NCBI GenBank assembly: GCA_003427395.1
Contig: BFEA01000031.1
Span: forward strand, 2,204,224 to 2,230,268
Source: Chara braunii
Lineage: Eukaryota > Streptophyta > Charophyceae > Charales > Characeae
Length of the DNA: 26,045 nt
Direction of reading: 5' to 3'
Shown here: positions 10,521 to 21,437 of the stretch, in pieces
Position numbering within the stretch: the stretch's first letter is position 1
How the letters are laid out: every line of letters begins with the position of its first letter
Position numbers and translations under genes: made by a program
Notes under the pieces: generated by a model
Database searches by the model: none
Seen by the model: the letters and a program-made list of their open reading frames with translations, nothing else
Told to the model about the DNA's origin: nothing

Positions 10521-10670
10521 CATCCTCCCACTCAAGGATGGACATTCTATAAGATTTATTAAGACCTCTTCCCACTTGAAGAAGAGTTCACCATACAAAT
10601 CTCCCAGTCATTATCCCACTCATGGATGGACTATCCATATAACCTTTGAAACATCTTTCACCTGGAGATG
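10521..10670. repeat. series of short hairpins
   Basis: Perfect inverted pairs follow one another: CATCCT/AGGATG (10521-10540), CTCTTC/GAAGAG (10566-10586), ATGGAT/ATCCAT (10622-10638) and CATCT/AGATG (10652-10670). The first two share a loop containing CCCACT. Spacing is about 35-45 bases. They may be the decayed regulatory part of an LTR. Confidence 0.55.
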
Positions 10671-11532
10671 GGTCCAAATGAGATTATTAACCACTTAGGC
10701 CGCCCTCGGGCATAACCTCTCTCTTAATATGATTTTTTGGACTCTTTAAGTCTCCCAGAAATCTTTTATGTATAATCACGCTTTCTTCACTTCATCGAAC
10801 CCTCTTTGGTTCAAGCACTCTTTATTGTTCTTTTTGTCACTCCTTTATTTAACTCTGTTAACATTTTCTTTCTCATATTTCAAACACGAGAAAACCACAC
10901 AAAGCCACAATGACGAGAATGCTAATGACAATCAAAACGCGCACGATTTCGCATCCCGGGGGAATCAAAACCCATAACAATATGACTCTAAGAAGAGAAT
11001 CGATTATCTCGAGTCTCAAATCCTCACAAGTCTCACCACAAATTCAGGTCCCAATCAAAAACAAAAGGCCTTATATAACATACCTTATAAGTCACAAAGG
11101 ACTGATATACATAAAATGGCCCCAAACGTTCTCGCAGAGATGAAAGGACGTCAACGTACGGACAATCGAACCTTACAAAACCTCCACTTGCAGTCAACCA
11201 AACCTAAAATCAGCTTACAGAGTGGATAGTCAAACCCAGAACGTACGCACAATCCCAAAAAGTAAGAATTCTCACCCAAAATCAGGAATATATACAAGAT
11301 GAAATGTATGTCTCATAAAACTTGGAGACTCAGCTTAAAAGCAACATAAGCAGATGATCGCCTATTAGTCTAGCAACTGGGTCTTTCACACCGTCATAGC
11401 CTTCCGAGTGTTTATTTATAAGTCATTCAAGACTTGCTAACACCATTCTATCGCTTTTTTGTTATGGATGAGACAAGTAACGTGGTGATAGTTATTGGGA
11501 GGACTCAAACCCTTGTCGAAAGCACAACGGTC
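10671..11532. other. non-coding stretch downstream of the gag pseudogene
   Basis: Protease, RT or integrase should follow gag on the minus strand here, but I find no such motif and stops are frequent in all minus frames. Either pol was deleted or the gag copy is a truncated fragment. A B-box-like GGTTTGAGTCC occurs on the minus strand at 11500-11510. Confidence 0.5.
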
Positions 11533-12594
11533 TCACCCTTCAATTTTTTTCTTTGCCATCTTACATCTGCGAGAGGTATGACCAGTCTTTCCACAACAAG
11601 CATATACTATCATTGACCACTGCTCTCGCCGCCTGCTATTCTTTCGCCCTCTCCAACTTGCAGTTGACGATGCCTCCTTGTTGCCACAATCCTCTCGGGG
11701 ATTAAATGCAGCAGGAGGTAGGGCTATACTAATTCTTTTCTGAACTCTTTGATTCTCTGTTCCCTTCTCGTTTTGAACGTCAATCGTCCTCTCACGGGTA
11801 TGAGTTACAACGTTCCTCACTCTAGCTTACATTTTTTCTCTCTCAACATATGACTTTTTTTTCTTCTCTTTGTTCTATCTATGATTTCGCTTGACGATCT
11901 TAACGTTCTTATGAAATCCACTATTCATACCGTCAGAGTTGTCTGTTGCAAGGTCATTTGGTCTTTTTTCAAACCCACTCTTCTTATTATTCAGCGTCTT
12001 CTTGCTTTTCCTTGCTTCCCGCAGAGTATAACAGAGGTATTGATCAAAATCGCCTTCTACAAAATTCTCTCGTATTTTGTCTCATATAAGTCGTCCTTTT
12101 GTCCCACGAATCAAATCTCTCTGCTCTGCATCCATAAAATTCATAAGGAAGACAAAACACTTGTCATATTCACACAATGCCTAGACCTTGAGGGATGCGC
12201 GCTCATACTCCACCAGGAAGTGTCATAGTGACACATAATTGTTTCGATATACTATTCTCTCAAGGTCGTTTTTGGTCAGTTGTTCGTCATCTAGCCGGTA
12301 TTTATCCCACATATCATTATATAACTTTCTCCATGATGACCCTGCTCTTCTAATTAACCCATCGACTTCCTCTTTTAAGCCTATATGGATGTACTTTGTA
12401 ACCTCTTTTAGCATTTGCTCCTCATTCCACTCGCAATGGGACGCTATCTGTTCAAACTTATCAAGAAAATCGGAAACATGATAACCCTTAAAGAAGTCGA
12501 TCTCAACCTTGGGTAGGTTGTCTCGCTCCGAATCTCGCAGACCCAGCAGAAACATGAGTTCCTCGACCCCAATTTTTCCTTGAGAACCTTCCAT
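11533..12594 (-). pseudogene. gag: Ty3/gypsy-like Gag pseudogene
   Basis: Gag is the structural nucleocapsid precursor of LTR retrotransposons and packages the element RNA in cytoplasmic particles. Here one frame runs 354 codons from ATG at 12594 (an in-frame TGA lies just upstream at 12613) to TGA at 11533. It has no frameshift but five internal stops: TGA 12223-12225, TAG 12181-12183, TGA 12082-12084, TAG 11875-11877 and TAA 11827-11829. Codons 1-120 resemble the plant Gag N-terminal domain: a VSDFLDKFEQ block (codons 40-49), a Trp at 56, then SSWRKLYNDMWDKYRL (codons 86-101) and an acidic LTKNDLE segment. A basic linker precedes a zinc knuckle at codons 331-344 (11563-11604). Its CX2CX4HX4C pattern keeps the second Cys, His and last Cys but has Tyr (TAT) for the first Cys. 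All changes could be single transitions. No pol follows. The lineage within Ty3/gypsy is not resolved. Confidence 0.75.
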
Positions 12595-13930
12595 CCCGAT
12601 CTCCCTCGACCTTCACCTGTTGAACAACCAACGAGCGGTCTTAGGGCCGAGACTCGAAAGAAGTTTTGTGATTAGGTCAAATATAAAACATATCCTACTA
12701 AAATTACCCCGACATGAAAACCTATTCAAAATGACGACGATACCGAAGAGAGTCGTTAAACAAATATCCACCTATAATAAAACATAAATATTGACTGATA
12801 GAACCCTCAAATCATAACTCAAGAATTAGTAAAAAATCACTGGAACTATCAAGGAATGATACAATATACATATGCCATATAGGTGGATACTCCAAACATG
12901 AATCCAAAATGCAGTACAATCCACGATAAAATCACATATATTCACAACAATAGTGCACAGTCTGATAGGCACAAATTATTTGCTAGGGTTGTAGCTGAAA
13001 AACACGCATGCTTCGGAAATACCAACATGGAGTCAATTCAACTATCAGTCATATAACAAGATAATTCTCAACAACGTATTCTAGATTCTATAAAGCAAAA
13101 ATAAGATAAGCAATGAGTAAATAACAAGATACAATCATTACCCCTTCAGCTCTTAAGCGAAGCATATAATACAAAGGGGCGGTATAATCCTCATGAGATA
13201 ATATTTTGACTTCTGAGCCCTGCTCTAAAGATCAAGCCTCACCGCAACCCTCTCTGATTCCATTGTCTGCACCTCACCTAGAGCTAATCATGGTCAGATG
13301 AACAACCCCATCCATACCTATCAAGGCAACGAACAACGAATGCTCGCACTCACAAATACGGTGGCCCTGCTTAATAGGAGACGAGCCTAGGTCGCTATTT
13401 CAGAACTGCTTTCAATACGCAGTAGTTATTTTATTTGACCATCATAGTTATGAACATGTAACAAACGCTTTCCTCCTCTCTCCATAGATAATGTAGTTAC
13501 CCTTCTATCATAGGAAAGGTAACAACACCCCACTAATGGACAAGGAACACAATTTCCGGCGTGGGTTTCACTATCATCCTCGAGACTGATAACTGCTTCC
13601 TTAAGCATTAATGAGGGGATAACAATTCAAGAATGCACTTCCACTGACGACGTATTATACATGCTGACCAACTCCCCTCAAGAAGAATTACCTTTTATAG
13701 AAAAGAGTCACCCCATTCACCCCTGGTCTCATGCCAGATGTGAGTTTCATGGAAAGTTTATGTCCTTTTGGAAGGCAATCGATATTTACGTCATTAATCA
13801 GACATCATCAAAATATAATAAAAACACACATATGGAGATACATAAATAAAAGCGAAATAAAACAATATATATATATATATATATAAAGTATACTTAAAAC
13901 ATACGTCTCTCTTCGGATTAGCCACACCGC
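12595..13930. other. AT-rich stretch upstream of gag, no gene recognised
   Basis: If the gag element were complete, its leader, PBS and 5' LTR would lie here on the minus strand. I could not find a convincing TGGTATCAGAGC-type PBS or LTR ends. A small minus-strand ORF at 13426-13608 has no recognisable motif. The stretch ends in an (AT)n tract just before module C. Confidence 0.45.
13865..13885. repeat. (AT)n microsatellite
   Basis: An uninterrupted alternating AT tract of about 21 bases, about 45 bases before the start of module C copy C1. Confidence 0.95.
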
Positions 13931-14725
13931 TATCGAGCACATCGGTCCGGCACCGCGCAAGGCGAGGCAGGACTCGAACCCTCCCGACCGCGTCACGCAG
14001 GAGTTGGTTTGATCCTCGTCACGAATACAATATGGAGCTTCCGCAAGCCGCTCCGGCCGAGTGCGTGAGCCATACCTCTCGCGAGCCCCTACGACAGGAT
14101 AGGGCCTACGCGAGACACGACTTACCTCTACCTTATGGGAGTTGTCACCTCCTTTCGGTGGGCGTATCCCCGCCGAGCTACCAGTCCACAGTACGAAGGC
14201 TAATCGTTGCAATCGTAGCCGAGGGCGGTTCTCGTTCGCTGCAGCATAGGGGGTACGTGCTGCTTTACGCCTCTATCAGACCCGCACGCGAACCGACGCT
14301 TTGAGGGGCCGAGGTCCCAAGCGCGACTCGTCGTAGGTTGACTAGGATGCATCCCACACACCATGCACACACCACTCTAAAGAACATAAAAATAAAAACA
14401 CACACACATACACATACATATACAGAATGACATGGAACAAGCAACGCAACAACACTCCTTGTGCCTTAGTAGCCATCCCATAACTCTCCGACGCGAAAAT
14501 CAGATAGGCGTTGTGTGCAAGACTTAGTTCAAAACCGCGCGGACGCAGAGCTAACCTCATATCGACTTGCAATGCAAGCATATGTAAGCAGTCACAATGA
14601 TGGCGTACTATGTAGTACCCATACTCATGCGGTCCTCGTTAATCTCGAAAGTCGCATTCGACACTCAAATGTCGACTGACACGCTCCTTGAGGGATTGAT
14701 CTCTCGACGTTGGACAACCGCCAAA
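13931..14725 (+). repeat. module C, direct copy (C1)
   Basis: Aligns along its length with C2 (21438-22130). Shared landmarks in order: TCGAGC start, CCTCCCGACCGC-TCACGCAGGAG, CCTCTCGCGAGCCCCTACG, GAGGGCG-TTCTCGTTCG, GCATAGGGGGTAC, AAAACCGCGCGGACG, GTACTATGT-GTACCCAT, and GACAACCGCCAA near the end. C1 keeps about 70 bases (GTTGTCACC to the GAGCTACC area) that C2 has lost but C3 and C0 retain. It is followed by TGTCG at 14727, the start-like sequence of a further unit, which fits a truncated tandem array. A perfect B-box (GGTTCGAGTCC) lies on the minus strand at 13970-13980. No coding function is seen. Confidence 0.8.
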
Positions 14726-14775
14726 TGTCGTTGAGACCCATACCCTCTTCTGCACCCTGCGGAAAGTGGGTGGTA

Positions 14776-14793
14776 CACAGGTTCATACCTGTG
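14776..14793. repeat. perfect 7-bp hairpin between C1 and segment B
   Basis: CACAGGT, loop TCAT, ACCTGTG. It lies in the short stretch of about 85 bases separating module C1 from the left edge of segment B. Confidence 0.7.
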
Positions 14794-15813
14794 GTGGCAA
14801 TCGTCTCTTATCTCCCGGAAGATTAACTCTATCATCCAGGGCCTGGAGAAAAATCAAGGGGTTTGACTTTAACGGCTGGCACGGACTACAACATCCAGCT
14901 ATAAGAACCTCTAAAAAGCAAATGATATCAGGGGATTTCCCTTTTCTCTCAAAAACATAATTTGTTTAGCCCTTATGCGCGGTCAAAGTAGGTCACGGGA
15001 AATACTCAAGACATATGTTTTTACATATATAGAGAGGGTTATAAATATGAGGCGATCACTTCTCACAATCAAAGTGGGACTCCTCTTAACCATAAATATG
15101 TATATGATCGCAGACAATCAAATCCAAAGTCTGAATCACCAAACATACTTGCAATCACATCAAGAGTTCAACCAAAAATCCATGCACTACACGGGGTCAA
15201 CTTCAATCATTCTTTGTACTCACACCGCTCGCTTTAGTCATGCAAGCCTCACTCTTGTGCAACTCCTCAAAATAAAATACTCGGTACTTTTCTTAGGGGC
15301 CATTCAAATAAAATTCGAGCGAAAACACAACAAAACAATTCAAACCACAGGGCTAAAGCCTTTAGGTTGAGTGGTAGGAATGAATTGGAGTTGAATCGTA
15401 AATCGACGAATCGGCAACCGACCTGTTATCTGTGATAACATAAGGTAATCCTTGTAGGAACAAGCTGAATTTAATCCAAATCCTAAATTAATTGATCAAG
15501 AGGACATGTAACACAAGACAGATCAATCCCCTCACTAAATTTATAAGTCCATGGATAATAATCTTCATATCACAATCTCACTCAAGGTTCTCTTGCAAAC
15601 TAAATCTAAGCCTACCTATAAGCCAGTGCCCAAAGAAAGGTAGACCCCGACAAAATCTCCCACGTACAGAGTGGATTGTCAGAATCACCACCTGTCAAAA
15701 TATAGGAAAAATGCATTCTCATAATTTATATTAACTTAAATATGAAAACAAACATAATATCTAATTCTGGAATGTCAAATTTCACCTAACTCCCTGAATT
15801 AGTAAAAATTTGG

Positions 15814-16195
15814 GCAGCACTCCCTTTAGAAAAGAAGTCTTTCCAGATTTTTGCTAAGTGAGATATAACTCGGTATCAAGACATGAGTTCAACTAAGACA
15901 AAAATTCAACTAACTCCTTAGATTTGTAAAAATTTTGACAGCACTCCCTTTAGAAAAATGTTAATCCAAGATTTCTACAAAGCTAAGTTCATAATCTAAA
16001 GTGACTTTGACTTCTCAAGGTCCAATTTTGTTCAACTCCCTGAAGTAGCAAAAATTTGGGCAGCACTCTCTTTAGAAAAGGAGGCTTTCCAGATTTTTAC
16101 TAACCCTAAAAGTCAGACAAACTGAACCATGAAAAAACAAATTATGGCTAACTCCTTGGTTTTGTAAAAATTTTGGCAGTGCTTCCCGTAGAGAA
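15814..16195. repeat. about 120-bp tandem repeat, four units (segment B leader)
   Basis: The core GCAGCACTCCCTTTAGAAAA starts near 15814, 15938, 16060 and 16176. These correspond one to one with units two to five of the array in segment A. The last unit in both copies carries the variant GCTTCCCGTAGAGAAAG, showing shared descent and not independent expansion. Confidence 0.8.
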
Positions 16196-16510
16196 AGTGA
16201 CTTACCAAAATTATACAAGCCCAAGTATAATAAAATATCCCAGAAAATGCAAAAATTGACCTAAGTAAAAAAACTTAACTCAGAAAACGCAGATTGAAAC
16301 TAACTCTTATGGCTCTAGCACGTGGCGAGCGACTAAAGCAACTACCTATCAACTGAAACTCATACTAAGTAATAGTTGCACTCAGTCTCATGAAGGTCAA
16401 ACCACAAAGGTAAATACTATCACCATCCCAATGCCAATTTATCAAACAATAATTCATAGTCTCTCAATGATTTATCCCTTTATACCCAACTTACATAGGG
16501 CATAGAGCTA

Positions 16511-17230
16511 TACAACTCAAACTTATGGAACATTTCAAGCTCAACCATGGATTATACACAAACATAGGGCATAACAACTTTTCTCTTCTTTGAGTATATG
16601 ACTAGGTCACCCTAGTCGCCTTGAACTGTTTAAGTATCCAAACTTTATAAAATTATCTGCACTTAGTCTTTTAAGGTAGCATATAACTGAACCGATCATC
16701 TTTAGGTCAAGATTCAATCTGCCCCTTCGTACCACAAGTTTATTCTTAATTAATACTTTCTCAGTTGGTGATAAGCTATAGTCAGGCCACCCAAACTTAT
16801 GAAACATTGTCTGACTAGCCTGTTCATAGATAAAATAGTAGTAAAGTATAGCCAAGTTATAACCTTCTAGTTCCAACATGTGTGTGGCGTTGGACCAAGA
16901 TCACCCAAACTTATGGAACATATTTTGGTCCTCAGCCTGGTTCATTTCGCTTAAAACCAAAGCAGGAAGAGGCTGAGCCACCCAAACTTATAGAACATGC
17001 TCAGACCTCCTCGTACAGAAACAAAAAAAACTGAAAGAAACTCAAATTAAACAAGGCAACCAAGCCATCCAACCTTATGAAACATGCTTGGTCCCTGAAA
17101 AGTCATTCACAGTCATCCCTCACAAGTCAGAGCAACCAGATCACCCAAACTTATGGAACATGTCATGTTCTCTAGGCAATTCAAAAATAAACACAACACT
17201 GAGTCTCCCCAAACTTATGGAGACTTGCCC
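16511..17230. repeat. seven dispersed copies of a CCACCCAAACTTATGGAACA motif (segment B leader)
   Basis: Copies begin near 16511, 16785, 16900, 16976, 17064, 17140 and 17202. The offset from the corresponding segment A copies is 11759-11767 at every position. Some copies are eroded (for example CCATCCAACCTTATGAAACA at 17064). The motif itself is better kept than most of the sequence between copies. Confidence 0.8.
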
Positions 17231-17704
17231 AGCCTTTGATAGACCCAGTCAAACAGGCAATATTGTCTTCCTCCCATCCTTCCCCCAGATGCAATCCCAT
17301 AGTCTGCTTTCAGTCAAACAATGAAATTGAAACTGACATTGCACATACATCCCTTTATTTAGTTTGGTTTGTCCTGAAAGTCAAACTGGAAGTCAAAGTA
17401 GGGATGCAGGCAATATACTCAGTCAACCATAGCAAGACGTACAGGCAGGGGTTGTAATTGGATTTATAAAGGGAAAACAATAGTTACCTCTTAGTTTCCT
17501 CCCTCCATAACTCTTCCTGAGTTCCGGCAGAGCTCCCGCAATCAGTGGGCTGACTCCCCACAGAGTCTTGATGCGGTCCTACAGGTTGCAATCCCGCCTG
17601 CCGCCTTCCTCTCTGAACAAGATTAACCTTAGAGTAAGAAGGGCAAAATGAGGGGTTTTCAGACTCTCGAGATACAAGAGGGGGACAACTCAACTCCCAG
17701 TAGA

Positions 17705-17718
17705 GGGCCTTGTTATCT
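17705..17718 (-). other. eroded primer binding site, segment B
   Basis: At the position matching the segment A PBS, the minus strand reads AGATAACAAGGCCC. It keeps the general pattern of the tRNA-iMet PBS but has several substitutions. On its own it would not be recognised; it is called by alignment with 5946-5959. Confidence 0.45.
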
Positions 17719-17719
17719 T

Positions 17720-18487
17720 CCAGCGTCCGAGGGCCCCACAATGATGGTCAGATGCACAACTGTTTGGTCCAACTGAAGTCAAACGGTCAACTGTTGACTT
17801 TCCTGATGGTCCTCCGAATCGCAGCAATCCCCCGCAATACTTAAAGTTTAAAACACCTTGGCCACAGCTTAAGACACGACCGGAGCCCAAATAAAACACA
17901 ACCTTCCCTCTCGAATTTACTTCCCGCTCCACCACCCCAACGGAGCATCAGTATATGGTAAGTATGAAGGTCCGCAGTTTTCGTGGTTCACTCCAACCCT
18001 CCTATCAATAGTGAATAGAAAATCACTCATCAGGTAAGTTTTCCAATGTTGCCGCTCTCCCTTTTTTTCTTGTCAGTGAATCGGGTTGCAGCCTCAGATC
18101 AAATGCATGTAACTTAGTGACCCCCAACAGCTCTATAGGGGATAAACTCCCATAAGCTACTATCTACGATGACTAGGGTCGAAATCTCAATAGCAGGGGA
18201 CTCTCTCTCCGTGCTGCACCCGATTCGTCTGTGGCCCAGGCCCCGCACCCATTTGCTTGTGGGTTGCCCACTCCTGAGCGCTCGTTCCTTCAGGGCACAA
18301 TCGCAATGGCGTACCCGGCCGCGCAGATGACAACTCATGTGGTCAGTGATTTTTAGCAGCGACTTATCATTGTGACAAGCATGACAACGCTGCAGTTGTC
18401 GATCTGTAGAACACGAAAACGAGTCTTCCGCTAGAGCACGGAAGGATACACTCCTACTTCGATATATTCCTCCCACCATCTTCAATG

Positions 18488-18531
<44 letters not shown>

Positions 18532-20280
18532 GAATGAATCTTTTGCAAGAACATGGAAAAATACACTGGCTTCGCAAAAGCCCCTTCTTCCCTCTCGGCT
18601 ATCCCTGCGCACCCCATCTCTCAAATGACTCATCTCCCATTCACTTTCTTCCTTGTTTGACTATGGGTTCAGGATCGCCACGATCCGAAACTCTCGCTCA
18701 ACACTCTCCCTCACTCGAATTCGCCAGGAGGCTAGCGGGATCACCAGCCTTTACTCCTGCGCTCCCTTCCTTGCCATTCCCGATCTCTCCCGGCACCTAC
18801 CACGCAACCCTTTTCCGATCCAGCTTTCGTTTGATTAACCCAAAGCTGAAACTAACACTTTTGTTTACGTCGCCTCGCCAAAAAAAATACAAAACGAAAC
18901 CTCCCTCACCCGATCTCATCCACAATCGGATGAGCTATACCATTTGTCCTCCTTTTCTCACTCATTTCGCCATAACCCCGGCGCACCCCTTTCTCCACTA
19001 ACTCTATTTCTACTAACTTTTGTTTTATTTTGATCATAGATTAGGGCTCGCCCATCATAAAAACCCCTGTTTAAGTTTTCCTCTCGGTCGGATTCGCTAA
19101 GAAACGAGCGAGATACTTAATATCACTTCCCGACCATATCCATCTTCGAAAACCTCCGCTCACTAATCTCCCTTTCTAGCTCCTAACTTACTAATCTACT
19201 GTCAATTCTAGCATGACCAACGCGCTCGCCTGGGGCATAAACCCATGAATCACCTCTCTGCCTGCCCATAGCCACCCTCAATCGCATGCTCTTTTATTTC
19301 CCTATTGAGCTCGGGTTCGCAATCTGCCATCTTTGTTTCCCTCTCTGTCGAATGTACCTGGCACGAATTTGCGCACGGGTCATTCCTCCCTCCTTTTATC
19401 TTCGATACTCCACGTTCCTCAGCACCTAAGCGCACTATGGTCCAACTACCTTCGGAGAGGCCTCGCACACTGCCAACTGCTCGGTAGTCCAGTGGGCCCT
19501 TCCGCCTCAATACCCGACCCGACAGGGACTTGCACCCGGCTTCATTCACTTCGTTAGCCGGTTTCCCTTCCTTAGTGCCCCATCGCTCCTCTGCTGCCCC
19601 TCGCCCGTTGCGTAGAGATATCCGTTGGTCGCCCTCCTGAGTGGCACTGAGCAGAGACTACTGATGCTCATAGGCCGAGGAGACCGGAGGAGAGGGACAG
19701 TGACTGGCCCTTCGAAGAAGCTCGGTCCAGATGTTGTCGGCTGACCCCCGACAAGTATCACCTCTCCTGCTGTGGCAAGTATCACACCTCCTGGTGGGTG
19801 CAGCTCCCACACGTTCCCTTGTTGGAGGCTTGAGCACGAGTGCAGCTGCTACGGGGTTCCCCATAATACCATAAAGGGGTAACTTCGGAGCAGTCACGAA
19901 AACGGTTTGTAATCGCACTTCAGGAAATCTCGCCAATAGAACACACCCCCACGCGACCTCACTGGACCCGAAACGTAGGTCATATATGTTTAACATTACC
20001 GACCTTTTTTCCTTAAGTGCAGTTTACAAACTCAAACCCTAACCGTGCCCTGTCCTCAACAGCGGCGTGATAGACGACTTTAGGCAGCATCCGGAACACG
20101 CGGACCCGTCAAACGAGGCGCACACTCTAGGTCCTTGACTGCCGTAACGGACATTAATTCCGACGTCGCGTCCAAGTCAACAACACGCCGGAGCATGAAA
20201 GGTAATAAAAATACGAAGCTAAAATGAATTATTTAGAAAATACCACCACCGATCAAACGCCGCCGACGGCCAAACCAAGG
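17720..20280 (-). repeat. LTR-like region of segment B (partial)
   Basis: Begins with the conserved GAGGGCCCCACAATGATGG block, then keeps islands of similarity to segment A near 18421 (GAGTCTTCCGCTAGAG), 18990-19160, 19355 (ACCTGGCACGAATTTGCG) and 20132 (TCCTTGACTGCCGTAACGG). Several short ORFs occur on both strands in this GC-richer sequence, none recognisable. Exact LTR ends are not visible. Confidence 0.45.
18488..18529. repeat. poly(A) tract of 42 bases
   Basis: A perfect A42 run inside the LTR-like part of segment B. Sequence before it (GAGTCTTCCGCTAGAG at 18421) and after it (GAATCTTTTGCAAGAA at 18536) are diverged copies of the same stretch, which occurs once in segment A at 7028. The tract therefore sits inside a local duplication. 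Confidence 0.95.
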
Positions 20281-21437
20281 GGGATAGCCCCGTTGGGTCC
20301 TTAACCCCTCGGTCCCCTCGCGCCACTCTGATATTCCGACGCCGTCGCCGCCCGGTCTCGGTCCTTAAATCTTTTTGATGAAAACGGGATGTCATAATCA
20401 CTAGTGTTAGGCCCCAGTTTGGGTCTAGCTCTGACAGGCGCCTAAATAAATGGACACTGCGAGACGTGCGGGCCTACTGAAAACACTTCAAAGCCTCCTC
20501 GTTGCCGATGTCGTTCTCCGTACGTACGCATAAGTCACAGGCAAGCGCACCAATCCCGAGACATAATCCACTTAACCCTAGCTCAATCAGAAATAAAAAT
20601 CCGACCGGTGATCACGCGGATTCTTCAATCATCAACAAATAAAAAGATCACACGTGCCTCAAATTAGCACCCACACACTCTCTATTTTAGTCAACCATCT
20701 AGTCAACCTAAACTATAGACGCAGCCACGCCTCGCGCGGGATAGTTAAATTTTAAATCAAACCTATTTTCTAACATTTGCAAAAACCAGGGCGAATATCA
20801 TTGCACTACCTACCATACCACAACTCAGTCTGAGCTCAAGGAAAAACCTTTGCAATCAAACCCCTCACTTCGCACTTATCAGTCACCCCCTCATCCATGT
20901 CGCTCGCGTATCAGAAGCCTCCTCTAAAGCGATGCTCTATTGACCAGGGGGAGACACCCAGTTTAATTTAACTCTCTCTCAAAGGAGGCTTAGCACAACA
21001 CTCATGTAGTGAGTCAACTCGCTTCGTAGCTTTGATGTTATTAACAAAGATTACTTCAGTAATGGACACATCCAACAATGATGACCCACCCCCAACTCAA
21101 CCTAGGCCGCATCAGACATGCCACGTATCACCCCAATCATTTAAAGATTACTTAGGATAACAAGATGCTCGCTGAAACGGCAATTACATACGTCAGAGTA
21201 CATAAGTGTATAACCCAACATTTCCTCCCTCAAGTAAATCCTGCATATGCTTATAATCAGCACTTCACAATTAGGCCACAGTCCTAAGACATCTCCAATG
21301 ATAGTCAAGGTATCGAGCAATCAAACATACAAGTCTAAATAAAACTTCTCTTTTTGCCTAGTTCTCACATTCCCATACCCGGATGTCCTTCCACCAGGGA
21401 CAACAGGAGGCAACCGTTATCCCCAACAATGGTGCCA
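20281..21437. other. intergenic stretch between segment B and module C2
   Basis: No gene recognised. A perfect 9-bp inverted repeat, AAGCCTCCT (20915-20923) and AGGAGGCTT (20983-20991), encloses 59 bases. Whether segment B reaches further into this stretch cannot be decided by eye. Confidence 0.45.

Larger units (their letters stand above)
14810..20280 (-). mobile_element. LTR-retrotransposon segment B (LTR part, PBS, non-coding leader)
   Basis: Partner of segment A, same orientation. The first strongly conserved block starts at 14851 (AAATCAAGGGGTTTGACTTT, compare 3100). The leader with two repeat arrays runs to the PBS near 17710, and LTR-like sequence continues to about 20280. Differences from A include loss of the first 120-bp unit, a shorter stretch after the PBS, and added sequence with a 42-base poly(A) at 18488. 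Identity by eye ranges from near 85-90 percent in the best blocks to barely alignable, so the duplication is old. No gag or pol frame is present. A and B flank the gag pseudogene but contain internal sequence themselves, so they are not simply the two LTRs of one element. Confidence 0.7.

Noticed and set aside
11500-11510. tRNA-derived SINE at the B-box-like GGTTTGAGTCC on the minus strand
   Set aside because: No A-box at a suitable distance and no tRNA-like fold around it; it directly follows the end of the gag frame.
18114-18617. 167-codon ORF on the minus strand with a long Phe run
   Set aside because: The Phe run is the translation of the A42 tract, and the frame lies in decayed LTR-like sequence of segment B.
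3066-20280. Segments A and B as the two LTRs of a single element enclosing the gag pseudogene
   Set aside because: Both segments contain a PBS-like site and leader sequence at the same place, which LTRs should not. No pol lies between them, and no PBS or PPT is found at the inner edges.
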